From NCBI RefSeq assembly GCF_026151205.1, contig NC_087081.1:11657113-11721112 (forward strand): a stretch of DNA of 64,000 nucleotides. Reading direction: 5' to 3'. Below are positions 9,201 to 21,891 of this stretch, piece by piece. The notes beneath the pieces were generated by a model. That model made no database searches, was not told where the DNA came from, and saw only the letters and a program-made list of their open reading frames with translations. Positions within the stretch are counted from its first letter, which is position 1, and every line of letters starts with the position of its first letter. The DNA is from Bolinopsis microptera (lineage: Eukaryota > Ctenophora > Tentaculata > Lobata > Bolinopsidae). A program made the translations under genes and the position numbers.

Positions 9201-12200
9201 GGGGCGGGACATCGTGTTCTTAAATTTTTTTTACGAAATTTTTTTACAGAATATGTTAATCACATTTTGTTACACAAGATTTGCTGTATGCCGTAATTTT
9301 AATTTTCCGATATTGGAATCAAAAATAATTTTTATTTGGGTTTAAAATTTACGCCCAACGCCCCCGCAGTTAAAAAATCGAAATTAAAAAATTTAAAAAA
9401 CCAAAATTTTTTTGTTGCCCAAATTTTTTTTTCTCATATCAAATAGGGCCCCTAAAAACTTTTGGGCCCCGAATTTCTTTTTTTTGCCCCCACATACATT
9501 AGCTTTAAGGGGCCTCAAGGCCAAAACCGAATTTTTTATTTTGGGATAGTTTTGTTTTGTTCCCACATTGAAAATGCAGATTTCTAAAAAACTTGAAGGG
9601 AAATTTAATAAACTGAGTTAGTTTTTAACTGCTTTTTTGCGCGAGGGCTGGAGACAAACAAAACTTGTTTATTTAAAAAATAAGCTTAGTGATCAGGATT
9701 TTTGCTAAAATTAAAATTTTCCTTTTACACTCTTTTTATTTCGGGACGGGATTTAACGTTTTTAAACACTTTATCAGATCATTAAATCATCCCTTCATCC
9801 CGAAATTAAAATTTAAACCCATTCAACCCCTTGTTAAAAACAAAAAAGGGACAGTATTCTGTTTTAGAAAAAATTTAGTACTTTCCAATCGAATTGAAAA
9901 TTCCCTTGGGTCCCCAAAAGGTGCACATTCTTTGATGCCCAAAACGCTTTCCCCCAACTCTAGATATCGCCCTTCAATAATGCCTAAAACCATTGCCAAA
10001 AAACAGCTGCTTTGAAATTGCTGGGGGTGTCCCCATTTATTTATTACCCTTAGTGAAGCTGAAATTTCGAACCGAAACCTTTTCTTAAAAATTTCTTAAA
10101 ATGCAGGTTTTTGAATTTGAAGAAAATTTTTTTCAATTAATCTTTTTCCTGGGTAGAAACGCCCCCAAAACTTATTAATTGTTTATTCAATTTAAAAAAA
10201 ATTTGGGAATTTAAAAATGAATTTCAAATATCATTAGTTTAGCTAACCCAAAATTTTTCCTTTTGGGGACAATTTTTCCCCACAAACATTATTGAAATGC
10301 TGATATAAAAAAAACCCAACCGATCCTAGGGGCGAAATATGTAATACTTTTTTTCAAGCTTAAATTAAACCTTTTTTTTAATTTCTTATAACTTAAACTG
10401 CTTTGGGCCACCTTAAATAATAAAAGATAACCTTTTACCAAGCGTTTTTGAAAAATGACAGTCCTATTTACCTTTACCATTTTACAATTTTTTTAAACAG
10501 TACCACCAACTTTTTAAATTTTTTCAACAAAAAAATTTTTTACAAATGAAAACCCATTAAAAAACCTAAAATGCTTGAAACAAACCACTTTTTTGATAGT
10601 TAACATTAAGATGGTTGATCCCTTTTTAATTCATTACATTGGATTTCCCCAAAACCTCAAAGTGGGGCTGAGATGGCCCCCTAAAGGGGGCGCACCTAGA
10701 GGGCGCGCCTGAGAGGGGGCCCGGGGTGAAAGGCAATAATAAATAATGTCGCCTTCCCGCACCAAAATTTCAAACGAATTAAACAATTGAAACTGCCCGA
10801 AAGGGCTGACTTTTATCATACTTTTCAAAAACCCCCAAACCTTTTCAAGCGCGCCACCCCCAAAATTACCATCTTGGGGGAACTCCACTGTTAATCATCT
10901 CTCCCAAGTTTTTTTACACCAACCCTTACATTGACTTTAAAAGGGTTGGTTTATTTTCAATAAAACCCTTTTAAACCCCTTTTTTTTGGAAATTTTTGGG
11001 GAAATTTTGGGTTTTGCACGTTTAATCCCCAAAAAGTTCCCTTAATTAATAATTTTTGAAACAAAATTCATTCAAAATCACTGTTTAATGCCATTGTTTT
11101 ATAAAAAATCACAAATAATGCCAATCATGTATCCGTCCCAATTTTTAAAAAGGCATAACCGGGCCTTAGTTGAAACAACGAACTTAAAGTTTGGGAAAGA
11201 TTTAAATTTACAAACCAAGCCCAAAAATTTCTAAAATTTTTGGATTTTCCCAAACCAAAACGCTAAATTTAGGTGAAAATAGTAAAAAAGAGGGATGTAC
11301 CCCCTTACAATCTCCCCAATGAAAAAAAAACCTTTATTTATTTTTGAAACCTAACATCGTTTTTTTTTTATCATTTCATGAAGGGTCAAAGGGGTTTAAA
11401 AATGAAAATTTTGACAGCTTTTGTTTTTTCAGCAGAAAATTTTCCCCCAATTGGCATTTCAAACGGGGTTTTTCTGCAATTTTTTTCAAACACATAAAAC
11501 AAATTTGATCCCCAAAATTTCTCTCCTTATCCTCCTTGGGGAACCAAAAATAAAACTTTTCTCCCAATCTCTCAAATCTTCTTCACTACAACTTTAATTT
11601 CCCCAAAAAAATTTTTTTCTTCAATTTTCTGCCTGAAATGGAGACAAGCGGGGGGAAGGGGTTTCCTCGCTTTTTTTGCGGTTCCTGACACTGATTTTTC
11701 CATTTTTTCATTTCCTCTACCTTTTAAAATTCGGGGAAAATTACCAAAATTTTAAACCCAAATCCCCAAAAAACGCAAAAAAAATTGCTTTATTTTAAAC
11801 GCCTTTTTTTGGTTTCTTTGAACTTCTCGAATGTATTTCACTACTTCATAAAAGTTTTTTTTCCCTTCTTTAAACCTAAAACCCAAAATTCCCAAAGATA
11901 AAAAAAAAGGGCATCTAAAAGGCGGGTTAAAAAATTTTATTTTGACTCCCTTAAGAGTCTAATCCCTCTTATTCCATAACTACCCCACAATTGTATAGCA
12001 ACCGGACACAATACAGATAAGTCCGAATTATACAAAAAAAAATTAAAAATTAAAAAATGTGAAAAATCAAAGTTTTCATTTTTTATTTCCCCCGGAAAAC
12101 ATAAATTTCCCCCTCCGCAAGAATGGCCCCCAAATTTAATTTTTTAAACAGTCCCGGAGCTAGAAAAAAGATTTCCCATATAAGTGTTTACGAATTTTTA

Positions 12201-15200
12201 ACTGGGATCTTAGCTTTAAGCAAAAAAGGTTCCCAAGAGCTAAGAATGACAGGGATGTTTAGAAAATTTTTCGAGGGGACCCCGGTTTTATAACCCCCCG
12301 GATTTTTTGAAAAACTGAATTTAAAGCAAAATTTTTTAAAATTTTAATAAAAAAAAAACATTTAAAGGGCAAGTGCCAATTTTTTGGGGTAAGCTGTGCT
12401 TGTGCTTTTTATCAGTTGGGGAAATACCAAATTTTTAATTTAAGGTTAATGGGTTTTTTTTAAAGCTAAAACCCTTCCCAAAAAGGCTGAACCCCGGGCC
12501 CCGGGCTATACCGGGGGTGCCGGCACTCCTTTCCACCCCCGGCCCAAAAAAAAACAGTCCCGGTCGACCCTTTGGTTGACACGGGGGGAAAATAATTTTT
12601 TTTTCTGATTTTGGTCAAAGAGCGTACTGTATAAAATAAACCCAAACACATTTTTATACCCACCCATTTATACTTGTAAACCATAGTCCATCCCCACAAA
12701 TTTGGGGAAACCCAAATTTCCCTTGCGGAAAAAACCATTGTTTCCAAAGGGCCAAAGGGGGCCAAAAATAAAACTCTGATTTACCGCACTATTTATTTTC
12801 CCCAAACTGTACTGTAAGTGGGGGTTTTAAACTTATATATTATCACAAAAAACCCCCCGGCTAAAATTCCATCCTAATTTTAAAAGTAAATCCATTTTTT
12901 TAAAAAATAATGTTTATTTTCTATCACCTCTTATCAGAAATACGGGGCAAAATAGTATACGTAAACATATAAAAATAGTGCAGATGCTACATAAGTTAAA
13001 TTTTTCATTTTAAAGGGTTTTTACCAGTTTTACGCTCAAAACCTTATGGTAGGGGAAACCATATAGTGATAGTTTGCCCACCCTAATGGGGGTTTTTAAA
13101 ATCACGTGTTTCATGCTTTTTTTATATTTTTTCAGCTTTATTTTCAAAAAATTAAATGCCCTCATTTTAAACAAAAAAAAAATTCCAAAAAAAAAAAAAA
13201 AATTTGGTTTTTAGGGTTTTAATTTAAATTATTTTAACCCGGAAATTTTTTATTAAGATATTTTTAATTTAAATACTTTTTAAAATTTCCGTTATTTTGT
13301 TTAAGTAAAATTTGTTTTTTAAAAACCCAAAAAATTTCAGGTGTTAAAACCCTGGAGCAAGACACTTTACAAACGAGGGCGTTCGTGCGATCTTTGCAAT
13401 TTACTGCTGACTATTTTCCCTTTTGTTGCCTCAATTCGGGTGATGAACACCAATTAAAAATCAATCGTTTTAATTTCCCCAGGATATTACGTTTGGGTTT
13501 AAAAAGGGCCCAAACCCCCTTGATTTAAGTTATTCATTTTTTTTTTAATAAATAACGCCATTTTTTTTTTTTTCCTGATCTTTTATTAAAGCCTTTTAAA
13601 ACTTCATTTTATTTTTAAATGCTGCGATTTTTACTTTATTTTATATACATTTTGGACAAATTTAATAATTTTGGGAATTTAAAATTTTTTTAAATTTTTT
13701 AAAATATTTGAAAATTTCGCCATATTTTTTTAAAATTGTTTTACATACCCAATAACAAACCCCATATGAAAAGAATTTTTTTTCCCTTGTTGGTGTACAA
13801 CCACCCCCGTGCAAAAGTAAACCCGGGCGGAGACTTGCCCCTGCACGTGTTAAAAATTTTAGCTAATTTTCAAATCTTTTACTGTTGATTTTTAGAGTTT
13901 TTCCTACAAATAATAGCAAAATTTTGGGTTGGTTTTAAATTTTATATCAAAAAAAAATTTGGATTTTTATTTCCCCCCGGACAAGGGAATTTTCTATATT
14001 TTCTTTAGATTTAAAATAAAGGTGAACAATTTATAGGGTAACAATTGGGGGATTTTTAAAAAAAAAAGGGAAAAAAACCCCATTTTTTTCGAAACTGAAT
14101 TTCTAAATTTTCCCAAAAATAAATTTACTAAATTTTTCTGAAAAAATCCCCAAAATTTTCTTTTCCCCCCCATAATTTCGACCCCCGCAAATTTAAGATC
14201 CCTAAATATTCTTTAAAGGGTTATGCACCAAAAATACGAGGAATCAAACATTAAACTTCCGTTAAAATTATCGAAATATCACGAACATCTTCTAGACCGG
14301 CAAAAAGAAATCAAAAAAAAATGATGCAAATTCATCTTGTAAATTTTACTGAATTACAAGTACGAAACACTCCCCTTTCCCGAAAAAATTCGGGGCTAAG
14401 AAATTGGAAAAAATAATACCTATAAAACTAAAATTTTAATACTCCCCTATTAGGGATATTTAACCGGGCAGCATTAAAAAGCAAATTTTTTAATTTTAAA
14501 ATTTTAAAAAAAATCCTCGATGTTTTGGGGGTACTTCACATACATTCATACCCTAAAAAATTTTAAATAAACCCCAAAAACTCGTTCTATTAAAAAACGG
14601 GCAGAACATTGGACAACAGGGCCCTAAATGGGGCACCCCCCCACCATTTCAATAATTTTTGTTTGGTTTAAATTAAATTTAAATTTTGAAAGTGGGAATT
14701 ACCTAAAATCTCTACCAAAAATTTAAATTCCCCAAATTTTAAATAGTTAATTTTTTATTTCAGAATAAGTTTGATTTACATTCGAACAAAAAAAGAGAAA
14801 CAAAACCCGGCATTTCTTTCGCTGCTCGGGGGAGCCTTCCTTGATTTTGTTAAGGGGGTTTCAAAACTTTATATTTTTCCCGGAAATTTGGGAAAATTTT
14901 CAGGTGGTTTTAAAGGGTTTTTTGAAAAAAAGAAGATGATTTTACCAAATTTGTGAACTTAGCAAAAAGTTTAAATAGGGTGGAGGAGGTTTTTTTACTT
15001 TTTAACCCAAAAAACGAAAGATTTTTCGTAAGCGTAAATTTGGCCACAAAATTTTTTTTACCCTTTAGGGGCTCTTTTTTTTATAGATTATTATAAATTA
15101 ATGGGTTTTAAATTTCCCTAAAAAAAATTTGAAAAAACCGGGGTTTTGACATCTTTACCCACTCAGGCCACCCCAGGCCACGCCCAAACCCCCAAAAATT

Positions 15201-17308
15201 TCGAAATCCCAAACCCCCAAAACAAAATGGAAAACTTTAAAACCCCCTTTTATGGATTTAGGTCCGGGGAAATTTTGGGAAAATTTTTTGGATGTTAAAA
15301 AGTTTTTCCCCCCAACCCCTCAGAAAGACCGATTTCCCACCTTTTTGAACACTCAGGCCCCCCAGGGGCCCCCCCAAACCCCAAATTTTCTGAAACCAGG
15401 GCCAAAACAAGAATGAAAACTTTTAAACCCTTAAAGGGGAATTTATTTCCGGGGATTTTTTGGGAAAATGGTTTGGTGGTTGATAGGAAATACCCGACCC
15501 CAACAACCCCAAAAAAAACAATTTTTGGAAAGTCTTAACCCCCTCAAAGGGCCCCTCCCCGGAAAAAATTCGAAAATATTTTTAGGGGGTTTTAAATCCT
15601 TTAAAATCCCCTACAAAAACCCCCAAAAAAATTCAGGGAAACCTTCTGCTAAAGGGTTTCTCGGGAATTTTAACGCGCCAATTTTTAAAAATTTTTAGAA
15701 AGAAGCCGGCCCCAAAGCGGGAAAATCTTTTTAAAATTTTAAATTGTTACGGTTTAAAATTATTTGGGGGTTACTCTTAAAATGGAAAATTTAAATTACG
15801 GAATAAAGAAATTTTTTAAAAAATGTGTTTTTTTAAAAAATTTTTTTTAAAAAAAATGTTGGCCCAATTTTTTTAAATTTTTAAAATTTGGGAGGAATTT
15901 AAGGGAATTAAGCAAAATTTAAAAAAAATTTGGTTTAAAAAAAATTAAAAAAAATGGGAAAATTTAAATTTTTATATGTTTTGGGGTTTTTTAGACATTT
16001 TAAATATAAATTGGGGGTTTGTAATTAATATTAAGTAAAATTTTATATTTTTTGGGGAGCAAAATGAAGAGTTTTGGTTTGGAAAAGGTTTTTGAAATTT
16101 TTTGGGGGTGAAAAATTTTTTTTGGGAAAAATTTTGGGGCCGGAAAATTTTTGGAATTTTTTGGGTAAAAGTTTTTAATTTTAATTTGTTTTAAATTGTT
16201 TTTGTTTTAAAATTTAAAAAAAAAAATTGTTGAAAAATTTTAAAAAGATTTTTGGGAAAGTATTTGGAGGGAAAATTTTTTTTTATGAATCTTAAGTTTT
16301 TTGCTCTCATAATTTTTGAAAAAAAATTGGTTTTTTTATTTAAGGGGTTTGTTTATTTTGAACTATTAATTTAAAAAATTTTTTTTTATTTAGAAAATTT
16401 TTTTGGTTTTGGGGAATTAATAATTCCCATTTAAAAAGGAATTTTTGTTTTAAAAAATTTAAAAATAAAAGGGGGAAAAATTTTTTTTTTAAAAATTTTT
16501 TGGATTGATGTTTGGTTTTAAGGTTTGGGGTTTGGTGAAAATAAAAGATTGTTGGGTTTTTTTTTAAAAAAAATTTTTTTAAAAAATTTTTAAAAATTTT
16601 TAAATTTTGTTTTAAATAATTTTAGGGTTTTGGGGAAAGGGGTGAATTTGGGGAAAATTTAGGAAAGGTTTTTTAAGGAAGTTTTAAAATTTTTTTTTTA
16701 AAAAAATTTTTTTGGGAAAAAACTTTTGGTTTTTGTAATGGGTTTTTTTTAAAAATTTTTTATTGGTTTAAAAATTTAAAAAGTTTGAAAAGGGGGTTTT
16801 AGTTTTTTGAAAAATTAAAATTTTATTAATTTTAAAATTTTTTTTGGGTTTTGGTTTTTGGGGGGGGGAAAATTTTTAAAAAGTTTTTTGGAAAAAGGTG
16901 TTTTTGAAAAGGATTTTTTGGGGAAAAATTTGGGGGTTTTTTTTTAGAAATTTGGGTTTAAAAATTTTTTAATTTTTTGGTTTTTGGGAAGGGTTAGTAA
17001 AAAATTTTTTGGGTTTTTAAATTTGTGGTTGGGGGTTATTTTAAAAAGGGGTTTGGGTTTGAATAAATTTTGTTTATAAATTTTACATGGGAAAAAAATT
17101 AAAAAGGGGTTTCCGTGTATTATTTTGGTTTAGTTTAAAAAAAACCCTTCAAACTTTCCAATCTATACCGGGGTCTGAATTTAAGGCCCTTTTTACCCCT
17201 AAAAATTAAAAACCCCGGTGTTGCTTAAATCGATTTCCCCACAGGGGGTTTTTTTAAAATGTGCACCCTTTTTTCACTCTCGCAAAACCCCAAGAGGTGG
17301 TATTTTAA

Positions 17309-17371
<63 letters not shown>
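17309..17371. repeat. 63-base poly-G run
   Basis: Uninterrupted G within the low-quality block. Most likely a basecalling or consensus artefact. Confidence 0.8.
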
Positions 17372-17375
<4 letters not shown>

Positions 17376-18920
17376 AAAGGGAAAGGGGGTGAAATAACCT
17401 TCCATCTTTCCCTTGGGCGGGTTTTTTATTGGAAAGGAAAAGCCCCCCTTTTGTTTCTTTTTCCATAATTTTCAAAAAAACCACCCTAAGGGATTTTTAA
17501 GGGGGTTTTGACGGGGAAGAATTGGGAAAAGTATTAAAATATAGATTTGAGGGAAAGGGGGGTACTGGGGTGTTGGCTAGCATGTTTGGCAAACGGGAGC
17601 TACACGGGGGGTTTTATTGGGGGGTTTATTTTTAATGGGCCAAAAAGTGCCAATTAAATTTTTAAATTTTTCAAATTTTGGGCAGTGTAAACCCGGGGTA
17701 TCAGGGAAAACCCCGACACAGGCAGGAGTACGGGAAAGAACAGTGGGAAGGTACATCCAACCGTAAAACGCCGACTAAACTAAATTTTAAATGAACTGAT
17801 GGGAAGGGTTGGGGGGGTGCTAAAAAAAAGGGCAAAACGTACTAAAAATAAAAAAAGGAAAACTAAAAAAGGGTGGGGTTTAACCAAAAAAAATTTTAAT
17901 CTGTCCCCCACCACCCCTGTGAAAAGCGAGTACCCAAGGGTTTATCACTAACCTAAAGCCTAAACGGAAAAAAAGGGGGTAAAAAGACTCACTTTTTTTT
18001 CAAAAAAAACCGTACGGAAGGGCCCGGTTTGCCTTTTATAAGAAGATCCATGAAGTAATTCAGGGAGGGAAAAAGGTTTATATAAAGGGTTTCCCCGGGG
18101 GTCAAAAAAGGGGGGGGCAGTCACTCTTTTTTCCCCAAAAATTTTGAAAGAAAACCCGTTAAGCTTTCCGGGCGGGACTTTAAAAGGGTTTGGATAGCTT
18201 TTATTGGGGGTTTCTTCCACCCACCCCCTTTTCGGGTTGAAAAAAAAATTTTTCCCCCCCCAAACCCCTTTTTCCCAAAAATTTCAGTTTTCCCGAGCAG
18301 GAAAATCTTCCCCCTCCCCTTCCCTTTTAACCAAACAAAAATCCCGGTTTCCCCGCTAAACCCCCCCCCTCCTCCTCTGCAGGGCCACAAACTTATCTCT
18401 TCTTTGGTTTTACTGTTTCAACTGTAAACACTTTTTCGGGTTTTTTTGGGAGAAACTCCTGGGACTGTAGCTCTGTGTTCCCAACCTAACAAACCCTGGT
18501 TTTACCCCGCCCCTTTTAAACGCCCAAAAACTTTAAGAAAATTTAGTTTTCCCCAAACCCCTTTTTTGGGCCCTTAAAAATAACCAACTCCCCAAAAAAC
18601 CCCCCCTGGAGCTACTTCTGCACATCCCTGCTAGCACCACCCCCGCACCACCAATTTTTAAATAAAACCAAAGCTATTTCTTTAAACAACTTTTCAATGC
18701 AACCCCCAACCCCTAAACCCCGACCCCTTTGGGAATGACAATTTTGGGGGTTAATTTGGAAGGTTAAAAAAAGGGGATCCCCCCAAAAACGAAGGGCAGG
18801 CCCGGCCAAAAATTCCCCCCCCAACCCTAAACCCAAAAAACCCCGCCCCCCCCCCAATGGAATTAAAAAAATTAAAAAAATAAACCCCCCCTTTCCCGGC
18901 CCTTCCTAAAAAAAAACCCC

Positions 18921-18923
18921 CTC

Positions 18924-18956
<33 letters not shown>

Positions 18957-18959
18957 TAA

Positions 18960-19000
<41 letters not shown>

Positions 19001-19016
19001 CCCCCCCCCCCCCCCT

Positions 19017-19072
<56 letters not shown>

Positions 19073-19125
19073 TTTCCCCCCCCCCCCCCAAAAATGACAA
19101 AAATGCCCCCCCCCCCCCCCCCCCC
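18921..19125. repeat. Poly-C tracts broken by a few bases
   Basis: Several C runs of 20-50 bases separated by short islands such as CTAAAATAAAAC and AAAAATGACAAAAATG. They generate glycine-only reading frames on the minus strand, which are not genes. Confidence 0.8.
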
Positions 19126-20399
19126 ATTTTAAAAAGGGAAACCCCCTTGGTTGGGGGGGAAAAAATTCCCCTTTCCTTTGCCAACTGGTTTTAATTTTAG
19201 AGGTAAAAAAGGTCCGGTACATTCCCAAAAACCCGGGAAAGATTGGGAAATTGACAGAGGTTTTGATCATTTAACAATAAAATGAAAACACGGGAAAATC
19301 GGTTGCGATCTTTTTTTTGGGCCTTTTTTTGCTGTTTCTTTAGGGGGGTTTGGTTTTAAACCCGTTAAAAGTAAAATTTGTTTATTTAAAAATCTAAATT
19401 TGGGGGGGTTTTAACCCTTTTTTAGGGCCCGCCCTTTTCCCCTAACTATTTCCCAATTTCAAATTTGGGCGAGATTTACTGAACTCCCAAATTCCCAAAT
19501 ATTTATGATTTTAGTATTCCCCCCAAAAAACTTCCCAATTTTTTCCCGCAAAGCTTTTTTTTCCACGTTTTTACAATTTTTATCACTTTTGGGGGGAAAA
19601 AAAAAAATTTTCCCAAAATTTTTTAAACCTTTTTTTTTTTAAACTCGAAAAAAAAAATTTTTAAATGAAAAATTTTTGAAGTTTTTCTAAAAAACTAAAA
19701 TTTCTCCGTGTTTCAAAAAAGATTTAAACATTTTTTTTTTTTTTAAAAAAACCAATTTAAAAAATTTTTTTACTTTTTTTTTGATTAACTTTAAATTTGG
19801 GAATTTATTTCCCAAATTAAACTGATTGTCCTTTTTAAAAATTTTTGATACCAAAAATTTTTCCCTTGATTAAAAATTTAAAAATTCTAGTTTTAAATTT
19901 GGGGCCCTTTTTTGGGGTTTTACAACTAAAAAAATTTTGGGAAACCCCAAAAGGGGGGACAAAGGGGAAAAAAAAAGGGGAAAAGGGGTTTCCGTTTAAT
20001 ACAAAATTGGCAACAAGTCAATTTTGTTTGTAGGGGCCCAACTACCATATTCCGTTGGGGAAAATTTCCCTTTTGAACCCTTCAATTCCAAAGGAATGCC
20101 CCAAACCCCTTTTCCCCCCTTTAACTAAAAAAATAACTTTAAACCCGGAATCTATGTAAAAAAATTTGGGCCGTCCAGTGTCCTTCATAATTTGCAAGAA
20201 AAAAAACCTTTTTTTTGCTCAACATTTTTGTCCCCCTTTTTTTCTCTGATAGTAGAAAAAACCTTGGGGGGTATCAAAATTCGAGGGGGAAAAAGTTGTG
20301 GGCTTTTGGAAAAAAACAAAATCCGTTTCAACGAAATCTTATTCTTAAAAACCGTCCCTTTTTTTTTATTTTCCCCCCTGCTTACATTTTTGCTGGGAG

Positions 20400-20622
20400 A
20401 TAGACGGGAGAGTATGCACTTGGCTATTATATTCATGACAAAATAAGAGCTCATACACCAACGGGTTAGAGAATCTGATAGAAATACCTCCTACTTTCCC
20501 TACGTATTTATTATAGAACGATACCACAATCCTTTTATCTCCTGTTACTCTCTTAGGACTAGAAGTTTTCAGGTGCAGGTCAAACTTGTTCAGGTCAGCT
20601 GTCACACCTTCCCAGCTTATAT
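20400..20622 (-). pseudogene. Truncated exon of the ~155-aa DxW domain, cut off by the low-quality block
   Basis: The acceptor on the minus strand precedes base 20622 in phase 1. The translation begins D-I-S-W-E-G-V and continues LNKFDLHLKTSSPKR, RIVVSFYNKYVGKVGGISI, RFSNPLVYELLFCHEYNSQV. It aligns along its length with the exons at 29854-30342 and 29282-29743 (shared W, (L/M)KT, Y-x-N, G, F-S-x-P, Y-x-x-L-L/F-C, S-Q-V-x-x-L-P). The second half of the domain is missing because the sequence turns into homopolymer noise. It is probably a genuine exon of the same minus-strand gene, made to look broken by the assembly. Confidence 0.65.
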
Positions 20623-21585
20623 CTGGCGGACGTTTCCAACTTAAATCTGTTCGGTTGTCAGTTTCCTCACCTAGAATGAAATCACGGTCACTTAAAGCTT
20701 TTTACAATTCTTTCACAATTGGTTTTGTAAACCTACAGTTTGAGGACCTAATTGCTTCATTTTAGGGCAATTTTTGCTCTCTAGGTTATTTGTAATTTTG
20801 CTTCCTATATTAGAGCTTAACAACGTGGTATACTGCGTCATATCACGTGATATAGGAGCTCAGGACCCCAAAATTAAGTTTTCCCTTTTGAAACGGGGTA
20901 GTGGGGCTATTTAAAGGAAATACGCCCCCCTTTCATCAAAAGGGCGAAGATTAATCTAATCAACTTAAAAAATCAATTCCAAAATTTTAGGGCAACCCCC
21001 CTTTAAGAATCATAGTTTCACAGAAACAAAACTCAAATCTGAAAGTTTGAAGGACATTTGTCAAGAAATTGTTTTTAAAAGAGTAGAGTACCCAAATTAA
21101 AAAAAAAAGCCCTGACCAAATCCCAACCCAACTGTTTTATGGGATCACGAATGACAAAACAAACAAAACCCGCTAAAAAAATAAATATAAATTAAAAACT
21201 AAAGATTTTTTAATAATATAATTTTGAAAAAATAATAAACTTTTTTTTAATTTTTGATATAAAATAAAGCCTTAATCTTTTATTTTTTACTTTTTAAAAT
21301 CTGTCCCTTTAAAAAAAGCCTCTTCACTTGGTTTTAAAAACCACGAATGACAGCTCAGAAAACTAACATTTTAAATATTATCTCGCTTGGATATGGAGAG
21401 AAAGTCATCTTTCCACGGATCTTAGGATGAAAAGTCAAATACCAAAATTTTGGTTGCAAGCAAAAATTTTAGTCGACGAAAAAGATCTTAACAATTAATT
21501 TGTGTGCAAAAAATTTGGGCGAGAGGCCCACTCAAAATTTTCGTTGCCCAAATTTTTGGGAAATAAGGTATTAAGATCGACTCAC
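20623..21585. other. Intronic or intergenic AT-rich stretch
   Basis: No exon found. 20.9-21.3 kb still has some of the homopolymer-rich texture. Confidence 0.4.
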
Positions 21586-21891
21586 CAATTCCTTCACACT
21601 GTAGAAACACGTTTTCACTATGACCACAATCGTGTGTTAATGAATATGAACATGAATTCCAATCACCACTGCTGCATGAAACATCATTCAGGGTAGTATC
21701 ATAATTTGACTGGATGTTCCACTTTCTACCAAATGTCCAACTCATTTGACCATTGTATCCCATTTTATGACAAATAGCGTCAGCTGAGTCATCATTGAAA
21801 ATATCATTACAAACTGTTCCTCCATTGCTGATCAGCAACCCAAGAACTCCAGCGCCAACATTATGACCATTCGTATCTATTAGCCTAAACG
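21586..21891 (-). CDS. SRCR domain exon (complete)
   Basis: A 102-residue phase-1 exon. It begins [20 protein letters not shown], a match to the SRCR start pattern, followed by [30 protein letters not shown] and VFLQCEGIG. Six cysteines fit a group A SRCR domain. The donor is GTGAG directly after GGAATTG. SRCR domains bind proteins or carbohydrates outside the cell. Its near-duplicate at 22866-23094 is broken, and the hexamer array lies between them. Confidence 0.9.

Larger units (their letters stand above)
9200..20400. other. Probable failed-consensus block with inflated homopolymers
   Basis: From about 9.2 kb the texture changes. Runs of three to eight identical bases dominate, normal dinucleotide variety disappears, and reading frames are short and homopolymer-derived. 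At 15.75-17.1 kb the plus strand is nearly free of C. There are pure G (17309-17371) and C tracts. At the right edge a recognisable exon (20622 leftward) dissolves into this texture at about 20.4 kb. Together this suggests uncorrected long-read consensus or a chimeric contig patch rather than real sequence. No gene should be called inside it. The true length and content are unknown. Confidence 0.75.

Noticed and set aside
15750-17100. C-depleted plus strand as a possible biological strand asymmetry (deamination, R-loop)
   Set aside because: It coincides with extreme homopolymer inflation and no normal sequence context, so a consensus artefact is a simpler explanation.
18872-19270. Glycine-only ORFs
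   Set aside because: Poly-C runs within the low-quality block.
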